A DNA stretch of 64,000 nt from JAJAZB01 sp964244295 (GCA_964244295.1 CAXTIG010000038.1:1-64000); one strand, 5' to 3'; numbered from the stretch's first letter, positions 1 through 8,980 are shown. Notes: generated from the letters alone by a model not told the origin. A program made the numbers and translations.

Positions 1-39
1 TTTCAATTGAGTTACTGAAAGTTTCATGTCCAAATTTAA

Positions 40-1256
40 TATTTTCCTTGCTTATTGCAACAACTCTATTGGGTTCCGACTCCGAACACAACTTCACGAA
101 TTAAGCTGATCTATCCTGGTGAAACATATAGTTCGTCTAATAAATTTAATTGTCATGGTTACGCTTGGCATATGCATGAAGGAGGGTCTATGAGATGGAT
201 CGGATGGCAAGCCTCAAATGGAGAGGATGCTTACATGACGGATGGAGGCTACATACAGGTTTGTAGTGCCGTGTTTCCGGGTAAAGTAAGTTGGGGAAGT
301 GATGATCATTCAGCCGTGACGACCGCCACGTCTGGTCGCTGGGTCTCCAAGTGGGGGCCGCAGGTGTACGTACAACACGACTGGAATGATACACCGTATG
401 ATGGTAGTAACCTTAAATATTTTTCGGCCACTACAGTGCAGGGATCCAATTACGTTAGCACCTCCGATATGACTTTTTCGGTGGGACCAGGAGCCACTTA
501 TTCATGGTCTTACAGTGGTCCGTTACAAGTCGTGGGAAGTAGCAATCAAAAGGATTTCACTGTGCGTTGCAACGGTACGGGTGCAGGTTGGGTTGAAGTC
601 AGTATTACGAGTTCTTGCGACAGCCGTACAATTACTTCACGGAAAAATATTCAGATTGGAGCACCTAACGTGCAAACGATGCGTTTGGACGGGAACGTGA
701 TTCAACCCTATCCTCCAAACAACGTTTGTGTAAATACTTCTTACAATTTAAATGCTGACATTCTCGGAAGCGGTAGCAGTACATGGCAAATTCTCAACAA
801 CTCATCAGGGGGTTCTGTTTCGTATAGCTCGTTCAACACGGCCACTATTTCATCAGGCAGCAATCAAGGCAATTTTGTTGTCAAATTAACGGTGTTCAAT
901 TCCTGTGGCAGCCTGGATTACTGGTATCCCTTTATTGTAAATTCTTGTGGATACAGAATGTACACAGTTTCCCCAAATCCCACTAAGGACGAACTAAACG
1001 TTGAATTTGAGGCCAGCGAAGAGGGGAAAGATTTTCGGAAACAATTGAACTTCTCGCTGAAAGCACCCTATCCTCTCCCGGTTCGGGCTTGAAAATCGAA
1101 CTCAAATCAGAAGCGGCAAAGCAGCAGGCGAAAGCCAGTCGTAAAGTGTCTTTCGCCGTGCGGAATTTACCTCGCGGTCGCTACGTGTTACGCGTTACCA
1201 AAGAAAAAGAAGAGAAATCCAAACAACTAGAAGCCTTGCACATCCTTCTGGAGTAA
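40..1256 (+). pseudogene. T9SS-sorted secreted protein with cysteine-protease-like N-terminus, frameshifted
   Basis: The longest open frame (55-1092) has an N-terminal domain with an NCHGYAWHM motif (Cys about residue 33 of that frame) and a DDHSAV motif (His about 85). This Cys/His layout resembles papain-fold or CHAP-like proteins of Bacteroidota; that is inference. Ig-like repeats follow, then SPNPTKDELNVEFE, the start of a type A sorting domain for the type IX secretion system. The frame stops at 1092, but the rest of the sorting domain (NLPRGRYVLRV to HILLE, stop 1254-1256) continues in a different frame, so a frameshift lies within about 1025-1090. The 5' end is also unclear: an in-frame TAA sits at 37-39, no ATG precedes the conserved part, and another frame at 3-109 encodes a signal-peptide-like stretch. 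Base composition is more AT-rich than the genes that follow. A natural pseudogene and a sequencing error both fit. Confidence 0.6.
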
Positions 1257-1274
1257 TCATTTCTTCTCACCCAA

Positions 1275-1322
1275 CGAAAGCCCCACCCTCCGACCCTCCC
1301 GCGTCGGAAGGTGGGGCTTTCG
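1275..1322 (+). terminator. Strong hairpin terminator
   Basis: 20-nt arms at 1275-1294 and 1303-1322 pair with one mismatch around an 8-nt loop. The stem carries CGAAAGCCCCACC and its complement. It lies between the end of the sorting-domain gene and the GH65 gene, so it should end transcription of the first gene. Confidence 0.7.
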
Positions 1323-1385
1323 TTCTTTCCGCTCCTTTTCGTTACTTTACCCCACCGCAACCAAACCACCAACGCCCCTAAACCC

Positions 1386-3437
1386 ATGTCAAAACGCTTC
1401 CTTACTGCCTGTCTCCTGTTTCTCGTTTCTCATTTCTCAAAAAGCCAGGACCCCTGGAAAGTCACCGCCCAGAATTTTGACCCCAACAATTACTACGGCG
1501 TCACCGTCGCCAACGGCATGGTGGGCATCGTTTCCTCGCCGGAGCCGCTGAAGGTGAAGGACGTGGTGCTCAATGGGGCCTTCGACACCTACGGGCGCGG
1601 GCGGGTGTCGAACATCCTGAAGGTGTTCGATTTTGCCAACATGGATTTGGACGTGGATGGCCGTCGCCTCGACCGGAAAAGCATCCAGAACTACGCCCAG
1701 ACCCTCGACATGAAGGGCGCGAGCCTGACCACTACCTTCGACCACGACGGAAAATTGTCGGTGAAAACCACGCTCGTCGCCCTCCGGCACCTGCCGCACA
1801 CCGCCCTCATCGAGGTGACGCTCACCGCTAAACAAGCCTGCGAAGTCACCCCGCATAGCGTGCTTTCGGCCCCGGATATGCTCCGCGACGTGCAGAACCG
1901 CTACCACCTCATCGACCGCCCGCACTCCCTGATTCCGCTGATGACCTCGGTGGCAAAGTCACCGACGGGCAAGCACACGGTGGCGGCGTCGAACTCCATT
2001 ATTTTTGAGGAAACCCGTGGCAAAGAGCCGAGCCTCGTCCACGAAGAATGGGATTACAACCTGCACCGGCTCAAGTTTACCCGGCGGATGCAGGCGGGCG
2101 AAACCTACCGCTTCTGCGTGGTCGGTTCGGTCACCTCGACCGAACACGTGGCCGACCCGCACAACGAGGCCGAACGCCTCACCATTTTCGCCGCCCTCGA
2201 AGGCCGCGAACGCTTGCTGAAACGCCACCGCGAAGCCTGGGAGGAGCTTTGGACCTCGGACATTCAAATCGAAGGCGACCCCGAAGCGCAGCGGGCGGCG
2301 CATTTTGCGCTCTACCACCTCTACTCGTTTTGCCGCGAGGGGCAGGCGTACAGCCTTTCGCCGATGGGCCTGAGCGGGCTGGGTTACAATGGGCACGTGT
2401 TCTGGGACACCGAAATCTGGATGTACCCTCCGCTGCTGTTGCTGAAACCTGAAATGGCCAAATCCCTGCTCGAATACCGCTTCGACCGGCTTGATGCCGC
2501 CCGGCAAAACGCTAAGTCGCACGGGTACCGGGGGGCCATGTTTCCCTGGGAATCCGACGACCGGGGGCAGGAAGCCACGCCGGTTTGGGCGCTCACCGGG
2601 CCGTTTCAGCACCACATCACCGGCGACGTGGGCTGGGCCTTTTACAAATACTACCAGGCCACCGACGACAAGGAGTTCCTGCGCGACCGCGCCTGGCCAA
2701 TGCTGAAGGAAGTGGCCGATTTCTGGACGAGCCGCGCCGAGAAAGGTGCCGACGGCAAGTACCACATCATCAACGTGGTCTGCGCTGACGAGTGGGCCGA
2801 AAACGTGGACGACAACGCCTACACCAACGGCGTGGCGAAGGAAGTGCTCAACTACGCCCTCGAAGCCGCCGACGAACTGAAAATCAAACCAGACCCGCGC
2901 TGGGCCGAAGTAGCCGACGGGCTGGTCATCCTGAAATTCCCCGACGGCACCACCCGCGAACACGCCAGCTACAAGGGCGAAGTCATTAAGCAAACCGACG
3001 TGAACCTGCTCTCCTACCCGCTCCGGCAAGTGACCGACAAGGCCAGCATCGCGAAGGATTTGGCGTACTACGAAAAAGTGTTGGCCGACAACGTGCCGGG
3101 TCGCGAAGGGCAAAGCCCGGCCATGTCGCACGCGATTTTCTGCATCCTCCACGCCCGCGCGGGCAACACTGAAAAGGCGACGCAACTGTTCACCAAAAGC
3201 TACAAACCCAACGAAGTGCCGCCCTTCGGCGTGCTGGCCGAAACGGCGGGTGGCACCAATCCTTACTTCGCCACCGGCGCGGGTGGTTTTCTGCAAACCA
3301 TCCTGAGCGGCTTCGGCGGGCTGGACGTTGGGGAAGACGGCATCGAGCAGTTGAAAGTAAAACTGCCCGCCAAGTGGCGCTCGCTCACGATTACCGGCGT
3401 GGGGCCGGAAAAAAAGACGTACTCGGTGCGGCAGTAG
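1386..3437 (+). CDS. Glycoside hydrolase family 65-type protein, secreted
   Basis: 683 aa. GH65 enzymes hydrolyse or phosphorolyse alpha-glucosidic disaccharides such as trehalose, maltose and kojibiose. An N-terminal beta-sandwich region (about 25-260) is followed by an (alpha/alpha)6 barrel. The segment ADEWAENVDDNAYTNG matches the conserved GH65 acid-catalyst loop (usually DEYHEGVDNNAYTN), which puts the likely general acid at Glu469. The conserved FWDTEIWMYP motif is at about 340-350. I chose the ATG at 1386 because it starts a clear signal peptide (KRFLTACLLFLVSHFSKSQ); an in-frame GTG further upstream lies inside the terminator stem. The signal peptide suggests action in the periplasm or at the surface. 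Whether it is a hydrolase or a phosphorylase cannot be told from sequence alone. The signal-peptide DNA contains a repeat also found at 41046. Confidence 0.82.
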   Translation: MSKRFLTACLLFLVSHFSKSQDPWKVTAQNFDPNNYYGVTVANGMVGIVSSPEPLKVKDVVLNGAFDTYGRGRVSNILKVFDFANMDLDVDGRRLDRKSIQNYAQTLDMKGASLTTTFDHDGKLSVKTTLVALRHLPHTALIEVTLTAKQACEVTPHSVLSAPDMLRDVQNRYHLIDRPHSLIPLMTSVAKSPTGKHTVAASNSIIFEETRGKEPSLVHEEWDYNLHRLKFTRRMQAGETYRFCVVGSVTSTEHVADPHNEAERLTIFAALEGRERLLKRHREAWEELWTSDIQIEGDPEAQRAAHFALYHLYSFCREGQAYSLSPMGLSGLGYNGHVFWDTEIWMYPPLLLLKPEMAKSLLEYRFDRLDAARQNAKSHGYRGAMFPWESDDRGQEATPVWALTGPFQHHITGDVGWAFYKYYQATDDKEFLRDRAWPMLKEVADFWTSRAEKGADGKYHIINVVCADEWAENVDDNAYTNGVAKEVLNYALEAADELKIKPDPRWAEVADGLVILKFPDGTTREHASYKGEVIKQTDVNLLSYPLRQVTDKASIAKDLAYYEKVLADNVPGREGQSPAMSHAIFCILHARAGNTEKATQLFTKSYKPNEVPPFGVLAETAGGTNPYFATGAGGFLQTILSGFGGLDVGEDGIEQLKVKLPAKWRSLTITGVGPEKKTYSVRQ

Positions 3438-3454
3438 GGTTTAACTTCCCTCCT

Positions 3455-3491
3455 TTAACTTCCCGGAAGTTCGGAACTTCCGGGAAGTTAA
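3455..3491. repeat. Palindrome of the AACTTCCCGGAAGTT family
   Basis: A near-perfect palindrome (TTAACTTCCCGGAAGTTC and its complement) fills the gap between the convergent ends of the GH65 gene and the lipoprotein at 3493. Each half is itself built on the dyad ACTTCCCGGAAGT. Related copies occur at 5089-5149 and 5699-5731. It may act as a two-way terminator. Confidence 0.7.
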
Positions 3492-3492
3492 G

Positions 3493-4008
3493 TCATTTCT
3501 TCCCCGGCGTGGTCGTATTCGACGTTTTCGTCAGGGCAATCGTAAACGAAAGCGACTCGATTTTAGCCAGCACCTCGGCGCTGGGGTCGGTGCCGCCCAT
3601 CGAACGGCTGAAGGCCAGGAAGGTTTCCAGCGTGTTGGCTCCGTAGCGGAATTCGGTCATGGTCAGCGTCTGAATGTCGAGCGTCGTGGTACCGCGTTGG
3701 CCGTCGGTGCTGAGGTGGAGTTTGTCGGCTTCGCTGGTGTAGCGGCCCGAGGCCGTGCCGTTGCCCCAGGTGCCATCGGCGCGGTATTCGTAGCTGACCG
3801 GGCTGGGGGGAAACTCGGTGGCGGTTTTGGCGGCCTGGCCTTTTTCTTTGGCCGTCACCGTGAGCGAAACCAGCCGCCAGGTGCCTTCCATCCGGGCGTC
3901 GTGGGTGCCGCCGGGCAGCACATCCTCACTTTTTTTGGAACAGGCCGCCAGGCCAAGCAAAAGCACCAGCAGCGTGATTGGGCGTAAAATCCGGGTTAGT
4001 TTAGTCAT
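3493..4008 (-). CDS. Small lipoprotein with lipocalin-like fold
   Basis: 171 aa. The N-terminus (TKLTRILRPITLLVLLLGLAACS) is a lipoprotein signal peptide with lipobox LAAC. The mature protein begins with a Ser/Lys-rich linker and then EGTWRLVSL, a pattern typical of the lipocalin-like (DUF4923/DUF5004-type) lipoproteins common in Bacteroidota. A GTW start strand is followed by alternating beta-strands. Probably outer-membrane or periplasmic; ligand unknown. It converges with the GH65 gene and does not seem to share its transcript. The assignment to a lipocalin-like fold rests on pattern only. Confidence 0.65.
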   Translation of the reverse strand: MTKLTRILRPITLLVLLLGLAACSKKSEDVLPGGTHDARMEGTWRLVSLTVTAKEKGQAAKTATEFPPSPVSYEYRADGTWGNGTASGRYTSEADKLHLSTDGQRGTTTLDIQTLTMTEFRYGANTLETFLAFSRSMGGTDPSAEVLAKIESLSFTIALTKTSNTTTPGKK

Positions 4009-4133
4009 CGTTTTAGGAAAAAATGAGTGTACGAAACAGAATTTAACCAGTCAACCTCCGCGTCCAAAAGTCCGCCGGGTTTGTTGGTGAGCAGGACGAT
4101 GCGGTACCGGTTGTACGCTGAACCGTTCAGATA

Positions 4134-4160
4134 AACCGCCCGGCCAATGGCTGGGCGGTT
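4134..4160. terminator. Hairpin terminator
   Basis: The arms AACCGCCCgGCC and GGCtGGGCGGTT pair tightly around a short loop, with T-runs on both sides. It lies downstream of the beta-barrel gene at 4215 and upstream of the lipoprotein gene at 4008, both on the minus strand, and probably separates their transcripts. Confidence 0.6.
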
Positions 4161-4214
4161 TTGGTTCATCCCTAAAAAAATAGGCGCGGGTACGGCGGTG
4201 CTGCCCCAGGCAGT

Positions 4215-4943
4215 TTAGTTTTCCTTCCCAAAAAGTTTGTTCAGCGAATACCCCACGCTGACGCTGAGCGCCCGATTGGTGGTTTTGTTGCCCGGCCCGG
4301 TTTCGATGTTGGCCAGGCCCAGTTCGTAGGCCAGCCGGAATTGCAGGCTGCTCGGCAACTGATAGCCTGCCGTGAAAGCCAGCCCGCCATCGAAGCGCCG
4401 CAAGCCGCCGTTATTCTTGTCGAAGGCGTTGAAGCTGGTGGTTTGCCCGTTGAAAGTGGACTTGTATTTGCCCGTTAGTCCGTAGCCGAAGTACGGTCCC
4501 AACCCGCCGAAGACGAGACCCTTGCCGGGTAGTTCGTGCCGGTAGAGCGCGTAAACCGGTACTTCGAGGTACAGCAAATTGACCCGGTCGGTACCGCCGA
4601 AGTCGTTCAGTTTTCCTCCCTTTCCAATCAGTTGCAGGCCCGTCATCAGGGCGAAGCGATCACTGGTGAAGAAATTATCCGGGTCGGGAGCGGCGTAGCC
4701 GAGCGGGTCGAGGTCGGTGGATATGCTCCCGCCGATCGCTTGCCCAATCTCACCCGCCGTTAGCATGGTAAGTACCATGAAGTTGCCTTCAAGTTGATTA
4801 TCGGTGAGTTGAGGACCGGTGTACGATTTGCCCGCCAGGCGCTGTTTTACCAGGTCAGCAGAGGCTTCTCCGATCAGCGGGACGCACGAAAGAACCGCTG
4901 GCACCATCAGGAGCAAAATCAGAAAAAAAAGGAGTCGTTTCAT
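4215..4943 (-). CDS. Outer-membrane beta-barrel protein (porin family)
   Basis: 242 aa from the ATG at 4943, chosen because it opens a typical signal peptide (KRLLFFLILLLMVPAVLSC); longer in-frame extensions have no signal character. The body alternates short amphipathic strands and Gly/Asn turns (GGLGPYFGYGLTGKYKS, GGLAFTAGYQL, FRLAYELGLANIE) and ends in LSVSVGYSLNKLFGKEN. This is characteristic of the outer-membrane beta-barrel / PorT-like family of Bacteroidota. Such proteins are usually 8-stranded and of unknown ligand. A Cys after the hydrophobic core (LSCVP) leaves open a lipoprotein. No functional partner is adjacent. Confidence 0.65.
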   Translation of the reverse strand: MKRLLFFLILLLMVPAVLSCVPLIGEASADLVKQRLAGKSYTGPQLTDNQLEGNFMVLTMLTAGEIGQAIGGSISTDLDPLGYAAPDPDNFFTSDRFALMTGLQLIGKGGKLNDFGGTDRVNLLYLEVPVYALYRHELPGKGLVFGGLGPYFGYGLTGKYKSTFNGQTTSFNAFDKNNGGLRRFDGGLAFTAGYQLPSSLQFRLAYELGLANIETGPGNKTTNRALSVSVGYSLNKLFGKEN

Positions 4944-5088
4944 GGCTGAAAAATGAGGGTTGAGAAAAACACGCCGGGACGGGTGAATCGCTCCGGTACC
5001 CCAAAGTTCCGGCCCTCGCGAAAAGGGGGAAATAGGTAGTTCTAACGATTTTTGCCGATGCGGGCGAAGGATTCCAGCCTCGGTTGGC

Positions 5089-5149
5089 AACTTCCCGGAA
5101 TGCCTCCACGCCGGGTTTAAACCGGTCGGCGCTCCGATTCCGGGAAGTT
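5089..5149. repeat. Inverted repeat, AACTTCCCGGAA family with long loop
   Basis: AACTTCCCGGAAT at 5089-5101 is answered by ATTCCGGGAAGTT ending at 5149, with a GC-rich spacer holding a second small dyad. It lies immediately downstream of the stop of the small secreted protein at 5152 (minus strand) and belongs to the same family as 3455-3491 and 5699-5731. Confidence 0.6.
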
Positions 5150-5151
5150 CA

Positions 5152-5568
5152 TTATTTCTTTAACTCAACGTCATACTTCACCGTTTTACCAGCTTCCACC
5201 CCACTCATGGTTCCCGTCACGTTTGAGTTTTTGTCATCGATGTTGCCCGAAAACGTGTAGGTTGTTCCGGTGGCATCGGGTTTAAAGGTCAGGTTTAGAA
5301 TGAGACCCAACACGCTGCCCGTCACTTTCCCCTGAGCGTTCACGCCACCACCGCTGAGTGAGTATGTCCCGGCCACGGGGTTACCGTCACTAGTGATGGT
5401 CATGTTCATTGTTTTTTTATCGGCGCTGTTGGCCGAGTTGGTGGCCACTCCGAGATAAAATCCTAAAAAGGCTACTAATCCCTTAGGCTCATCCTCTCCA
5501 CAATTCACTGAAAAAACAGCCACCAAAACGAATAATAACAGGGATAAAAATGCGGATTTACGTTTCAT
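5152..5568 (-). CDS. Small secreted lipoprotein, unknown function
   Basis: 138 aa. It starts with KRKSAFLSLLLFVLVAVFSVNCGED, a signal peptide whose SVNC is an acceptable lipobox. The rest is low in charge and rich in Gly/Thr/Asn with repeated strand-turn pattern (NPVAGTYSLSGGG, GTTYTFSGNIDDKNSN, VTGTMSG), suggesting a small beta-sandwich or barrel. I recognise no family with confidence. It stands alone, with a spacer of about 170 bp from the response regulator upstream. That spacer has a GTTAG-TG-CTAAC dyad at about 5671-5682 which could be an operator. Confidence 0.6.
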   Translation of the reverse strand: MKRKSAFLSLLLFVLVAVFSVNCGEDEPKGLVAFLGFYLGVATNSANSADKKTMNMTITSDGNPVAGTYSLSGGGVNAQGKVTGSVLGLILNLTFKPDATGTTYTFSGNIDDKNSNVTGTMSGVEAGKTVKYDVELKK

Positions 5569-5698
5569 GTCCTGAATATTTTAGGAGAACGGTTGAAAAA
5601 TCGAGAATAGGCAAGTTCTTCCGGTGCGCCAACTTCACAAAAGTCCACAGCGGCAAATTGGTACGGAATAGTTAGTGCTAACGGTTTGGCGGAACGAC

Positions 5699-5731
5699 AA
5701 CTTCCCGGAAGTTTTAAACTTCCGGGAAGTT
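5699..5731. repeat. Palindrome of the AACTTCCCGGAAGTT family
   Basis: AACTTCCCGGAAGTTT followed directly by its complement forms a perfect hairpin just past the stop of the response regulator at 5740. This is the third copy of this palindrome in about 2.3 kb, each next to the 3' end of a minus-strand gene, which suggests a terminator role. Confidence 0.7.
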
Positions 5732-5739
5732 CACACCCC

Positions 5740-6363
5740 TCACGCCAAGCCCTGCTCCCGGGCGAAGTTGAGCAGCCCCACAGGCGTATCCACCCCTACT
5801 TTCCGGCAGATGTTGCGGCGATGGGCGTTGACGGTAAATTCGCTGACGAAGAGCCGATCGGCGATAATTTTCGTAGTCAAACCCCGCCCCACCATCCGGA
5901 TGATTTCCACCTCGCGGGTGGTGAGGCCGTATTTCCGCATGAAATCATCCACCAAACCGGGGGGGGTGGTGGCTCCCGGTTTTTCTTCCGCAAGCCAGGT
6001 TCCCCCGGCGGCGACGGTGGCGATGGCTTCTTTGAGCACGGGCGCGGGACTGTTTTTGAGCAAATACCCTTCGGCCCCCAACGCCCGGATTTCGCGGATG
6101 AGTTTGGGCTGGTCGTAGCTGGTGAAAATGATGACTTTGGTTTGGGGAAAATCGGCCTTGATGGTTTTCAAGGCCGCGATGCCGTCGAGTTTGGGCATGT
6201 TCAAATCCAGCAGCACGAGGTCGACAGGAGTTTTGTGCAAACGGTCGAGCAACTGACGGCCGTTTTCCACCGGTTCCAGCAGTTCCACGTCGGGCAGTTC
6301 GGCGAGTACGGCGGAAACGCCGCTCACTAGTAGCGGGTGGTCATCGGCGATGAGTAGGCGCAT
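5740..6363 (-). CDS. NarL/FixJ-type response regulator
   Basis: 207 aa. An N-terminal receiver domain (about 1-120) has the acidic pair ADD at 6-8, the phospho-acceptor Asp53 in LLDLNMPKLDG and the conserved Lys in GYLLKN. A C-terminal LuxR-type helix-turn-helix (about 140-205, LTTREVEIIRMVGRGLTTK) follows. Such regulators bind DNA as dimers after phosphorylation by a NarX-type kinase. The kinase gene at 6504-8765 lies directly upstream on the same strand, so this is its likely partner. The two genes are separated by the long hairpin 6395-6505, which may lower read-through and so set their ratio. The regulon cannot be told from sequence. Confidence 0.9.
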   Translation of the reverse strand: MRLLIADDHPLLVSGVSAVLAELPDVELLEPVENGRQLLDRLHKTPVDLVLLDLNMPKLDGIAALKTIKADFPQTKVIIFTSYDQPKLIREIRALGAEGYLLKNSPAPVLKEAIATVAAGGTWLAEEKPGATTPPGLVDDFMRKYGLTTREVEIIRMVGRGLTTKIIADRLFVSEFTVNAHRRNICRKVGVDTPVGLLNFAREQGLA

Positions 6364-6394
6364 GGGCGTTTTTAACTTTACCCGGATTGTTTTG

Positions 6395-6505
6395 AATTTA
6401 CCTGGCTTGTCATCCTGGAAGGACCTGGTTGGCCTACCGTGCCCTTTTCAGAAGCGGGCACGGTAGGCCAACCAGGTCCTTCCAGGATGACAAGCCAGGT
6501 AAATT
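6395..6505. repeat. Inverted-repeat element, 50-bp perfect arms (family A)
   Basis: Arms at 6395-6444 and 6456-6505 are perfectly complementary over 50 nt with an 11-nt loop. The core reads GTCATCCTGGAAGGACCTGG, then TTGGCCTACCG. It lies between the kinase and regulator genes and its last bases overlap the kinase stop codon (6504-6506). A second copy of the same core is at 34989-35081. Confidence 0.9.
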
Positions 6506-8765
6506 ACGTTAAAACCTTCGCTACTTCCATCTCAATCACCACCATCGTCCCGCCCTCCGGGCGGGGGCTTACTTCCATCTGGCCGCTGAAATGGGCGACC
6601 CTGGCCTGGATGGTGCGCAGGCCCTGGCCGGGTTCGGGGGTGTCGGGCAGGCCCCGGCCGTTGTCTTCCACCAGCAGCGAAACGGAGTCCTCGTGCTCGA
6701 CCACTTCGACGGTGGCTTCGGTGGCCTGGGCGTGTTTGAGCACGTTTTGGAGCAGTTCCTGGATAATCCGGTACAGGTCGTTGAGAAAATGGTCCGGATA
6801 GATTTTATCTTGGTCAAACCCCACGAGCAGGGGCACCACGCGCAGTTTTCCCGACAACGAAATCGCCTCGGCCAACTCCTCGACGGCGTGCCGGAAGCCG
6901 TGTTGCTCGATGGCCAGGGGCGTGAGCCGGTGGCTGATGTCGCGGACGGTGGCGCTCACATCGGTCAGCACGTCCTGAGTTTTGCGGAGTTTCTGCTCGG
7001 ATTGTCCGTGGGACAGGCCATTTTCCAGCGTCGACGAAACCTGGAGCGTCGCCAGGGCGAGCATCCCGGCCACTTCGTCGTGGAGTTGGTCGGCGATTTT
7101 GCGGCGCTCCGATTCTTCGGCTTCCATCGCGCCCTGCATCCGCTCGATGCGGGTTTGTTTTTCCAGTCGCTCCACCTCGCTCTGGTGCAGAGCATCCCGC
7201 TGCCGACTGCGAATCAGGCGGTTGCGCAGCAGCAACCCCAGTAAGCCGATGGTCAGAATCGCCAGCCCAAACAGGGCAAAGTAAAACCGCCGCTCCCGCT
7301 GCGCCCGCTCGGCCTGGGCCGCTTCCTCCGCCCGCATCCGCTCGATTTGCTGTTCCTTGTCGCGCAGGCGCACCTTCGCCATCACCTGCTGAATGGCCCG
7401 GTAGCGGTTGAGGTTGGTGAGCGAATCCTTGATTTCGTAAAACGTTTCGAGCGAGCGGGCGTAGACCGGGTAATCGCCGCTGGCTTTCTGGAGCGCGGCC
7501 AACGTTTGGTAGTAATAATGGCCGATGGCCGTGTATTTCCGCGCTTCGGCACTGCTGCGAAGGGTTTCGAGCACGCGGGCCGCTTCGCCCAGCCGCCCGG
7601 CCTGGGTAAGGGCGCGCACGTAGTGAACGGCGGGCGGAATCAGGTACAGCCCGGCCCCGCTGGCCTTGCCCTCGGTTTGGGTTTTGGCAAAATACCGCAG
7701 GGCCTCGCCGGGTCGGCCGTCGTGTTCGGCCAGTAACCCGGCGGCCTGAAAATAGCCCTGGTAAGGAATCTGACTTTCGGCTACCTTGAAAACGGCCCGG
7801 CTCCGGGCCAGGAAATCCCGCGCGGCCGCGTACTGGCCCTGGTAGGTTTTCACCGTCGCCATTTCGGCGTTGAAATACGCCGCCTGCACCCCGGCGGGGT
7901 TTGGCTTCACGGTGGCCTCGTAAAACAAGTCGGCAAATTTTCCGGCGTTTTCGTAGTCGGTCAGGAGCAGATTCAACTCCATCAACTGGAAATACACCGA
8001 GGCTTTGGCGTTGCGAAACGTAAAGGCCGTGCGGTCGTACAGCCGCCGGGGGTAGCGGTTGAGGCTCGAATCCTGGGCTAATTCGAGCAGCGATTCAAAC
8101 GCGGCGACCTGCTGCTGCGGATTATTTTGCAGGTACACGTTGGCGTAATTGTACCGGGCGGTAAACAGCGCATTTTTATCCTTCAGTGGGGTTGCCAGCC
8201 GGATGGCCCGGTCGAGGTACCGGCGCAGCGAGGCCGTGTCGTCGGCGAGGGCGACGGTGTGGAGGGCGTACAAAAAGGAGAGGTTCTCGCGGTCACCCGC
8301 TCGGCGGGCATCGGCCTCACCGAGGGCAAGGTATTTCCTGAGCGAGTCGAGTTTTCCCCATTCACCGTACATCAGCGCGGTACCCACCACCGCCTCCCGG
8401 TAACCGCGAGTACCCCGCCCGGCGTTTTCACGCGCCTGCTGGTACAGCGTTTCGGGCTCCGCCGAAAAAACCATCGACGACTTCGCCCGCGCGTGGCCCA
8501 TCAGCAGCACGTGGGTCCAGGCACGGTTGCCGCCGATACGCACCTTCACGGTGTACGTTCCCAGCAATTCGTAGCTCAGAGCGGCGTTGGTTTTACCGAT
8601 TTCCTGGAGCAAATCGCAGGAGGCACGGAAGGTGGTTTCGCCGAGGGGCTGGCGTTGCAGACGCGCCCAGCGGGCGCGGTGCTCGGCCTCGGTTTGGGCC
8701 ACAGCTTGCCCTCCGCACAGCAGCCACAGGCCAATTCCTACTGAAAAAAGGAGGCTTCGCTTCAC
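6504..8765 (-). CDS. TPR-containing sensor histidine kinase, HisKA_3 (NarX-like) type
   Basis: 753 aa. It has a signal peptide (RSLLFSVGIGLWLLCGGQAVA), a long periplasmic helical region with TPR-like repeats (about 40-470), one transmembrane helix (FYFALFGLAILTIGLLGLLL, about 500) and a coiled coil. The dimerisation/phospho-acceptor box EESERRKIADQLHDEVAG follows, with the phosphorylated His at about 560. A C-terminal HATPase domain has VEDNGRGLPD and GQGLRTI as N and G boxes. This is the standard layout of Bacteroidota TPR histidine kinases that pair with NarL-type regulators. The cognate regulator lies just downstream. The TPR part would sense a periplasmic protein or peptide, but the signal is unknown. 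The stop codon lies in the hairpin 6395-6505. Confidence 0.9.
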   Translation of the reverse strand: MKRSLLFSVGIGLWLLCGGQAVAQTEAEHRARWARLQRQPLGETTFRASCDLLQEIGKTNAALSYELLGTYTVKVRIGGNRAWTHVLLMGHARAKSSMVFSAEPETLYQQARENAGRGTRGYREAVVGTALMYGEWGKLDSLRKYLALGEADARRAGDRENLSFLYALHTVALADDTASLRRYLDRAIRLATPLKDKNALFTARYNYANVYLQNNPQQQVAAFESLLELAQDSSLNRYPRRLYDRTAFTFRNAKASVYFQLMELNLLLTDYENAGKFADLFYEATVKPNPAGVQAAYFNAEMATVKTYQGQYAAARDFLARSRAVFKVAESQIPYQGYFQAAGLLAEHDGRPGEALRYFAKTQTEGKASGAGLYLIPPAVHYVRALTQAGRLGEAARVLETLRSSAEARKYTAIGHYYYQTLAALQKASGDYPVYARSLETFYEIKDSLTNLNRYRAIQQVMAKVRLRDKEQQIERMRAEEAAQAERAQRERRFYFALFGLAILTIGLLGLLLRNRLIRSRQRDALHQSEVERLEKQTRIERMQGAMEAEESERRKIADQLHDEVAGMLALATLQVSSTLENGLSHGQSEQKLRKTQDVLTDVSATVRDISHRLTPLAIEQHGFRHAVEELAEAISLSGKLRVVPLLVGFDQDKIYPDHFLNDLYRIIQELLQNVLKHAQATEATVEVVEHEDSVSLLVEDNGRGLPDTPEPGQGLRTIQARVAHFSGQMEVSPRPEGGTMVVIEMEVAKVLT

Positions 8766-8828
8766 CGGACAAGTTGTTGGTTTTCAAAGTTAACCGGACT
8801 TTCGGTTTTGTCAATTGGTTTTGGGGAA

Positions 8829-8931
8829 GGGCTGAGCGGAACGGCCTGCCGCTGCGGTCGAAGCGCGGTGCGGTGGGTCAGCGTTTACCCCGTAGCGCTT
8901 CAACCGCAGCGACGGACCGTTCCGCTCAGCG
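8829..8931. repeat. Imperfect inverted-repeat element (family C-like)
   Basis: GCTGAGCGGAACGG at 8831 onward pairs with CCGTTCCGCTCAGC ending near 8929. The arms are about 36 nt with several mismatches, mainly C/T transitions. The words GCTGAGCGGA and TCGAAGCGC also occur in the elements at 30617 and 61956, so this looks like a decayed or divergent member. It lies between the divergent kinase and blaI genes. Confidence 0.6.
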
Positions 8932-8980
8932 TGCCCCTTCTCTTCAACTCTCAAAAAATTTCTCAGCCTGATCATTGCAC

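Noticed and set aside
1959..3296. Long minus-strand open frame opposite the GH65 gene
   Set aside because: High-GC shadow frame; the residue pattern is an antisense reading (runs of V, G, H, F) and the plus-strand gene has clear family motifs.
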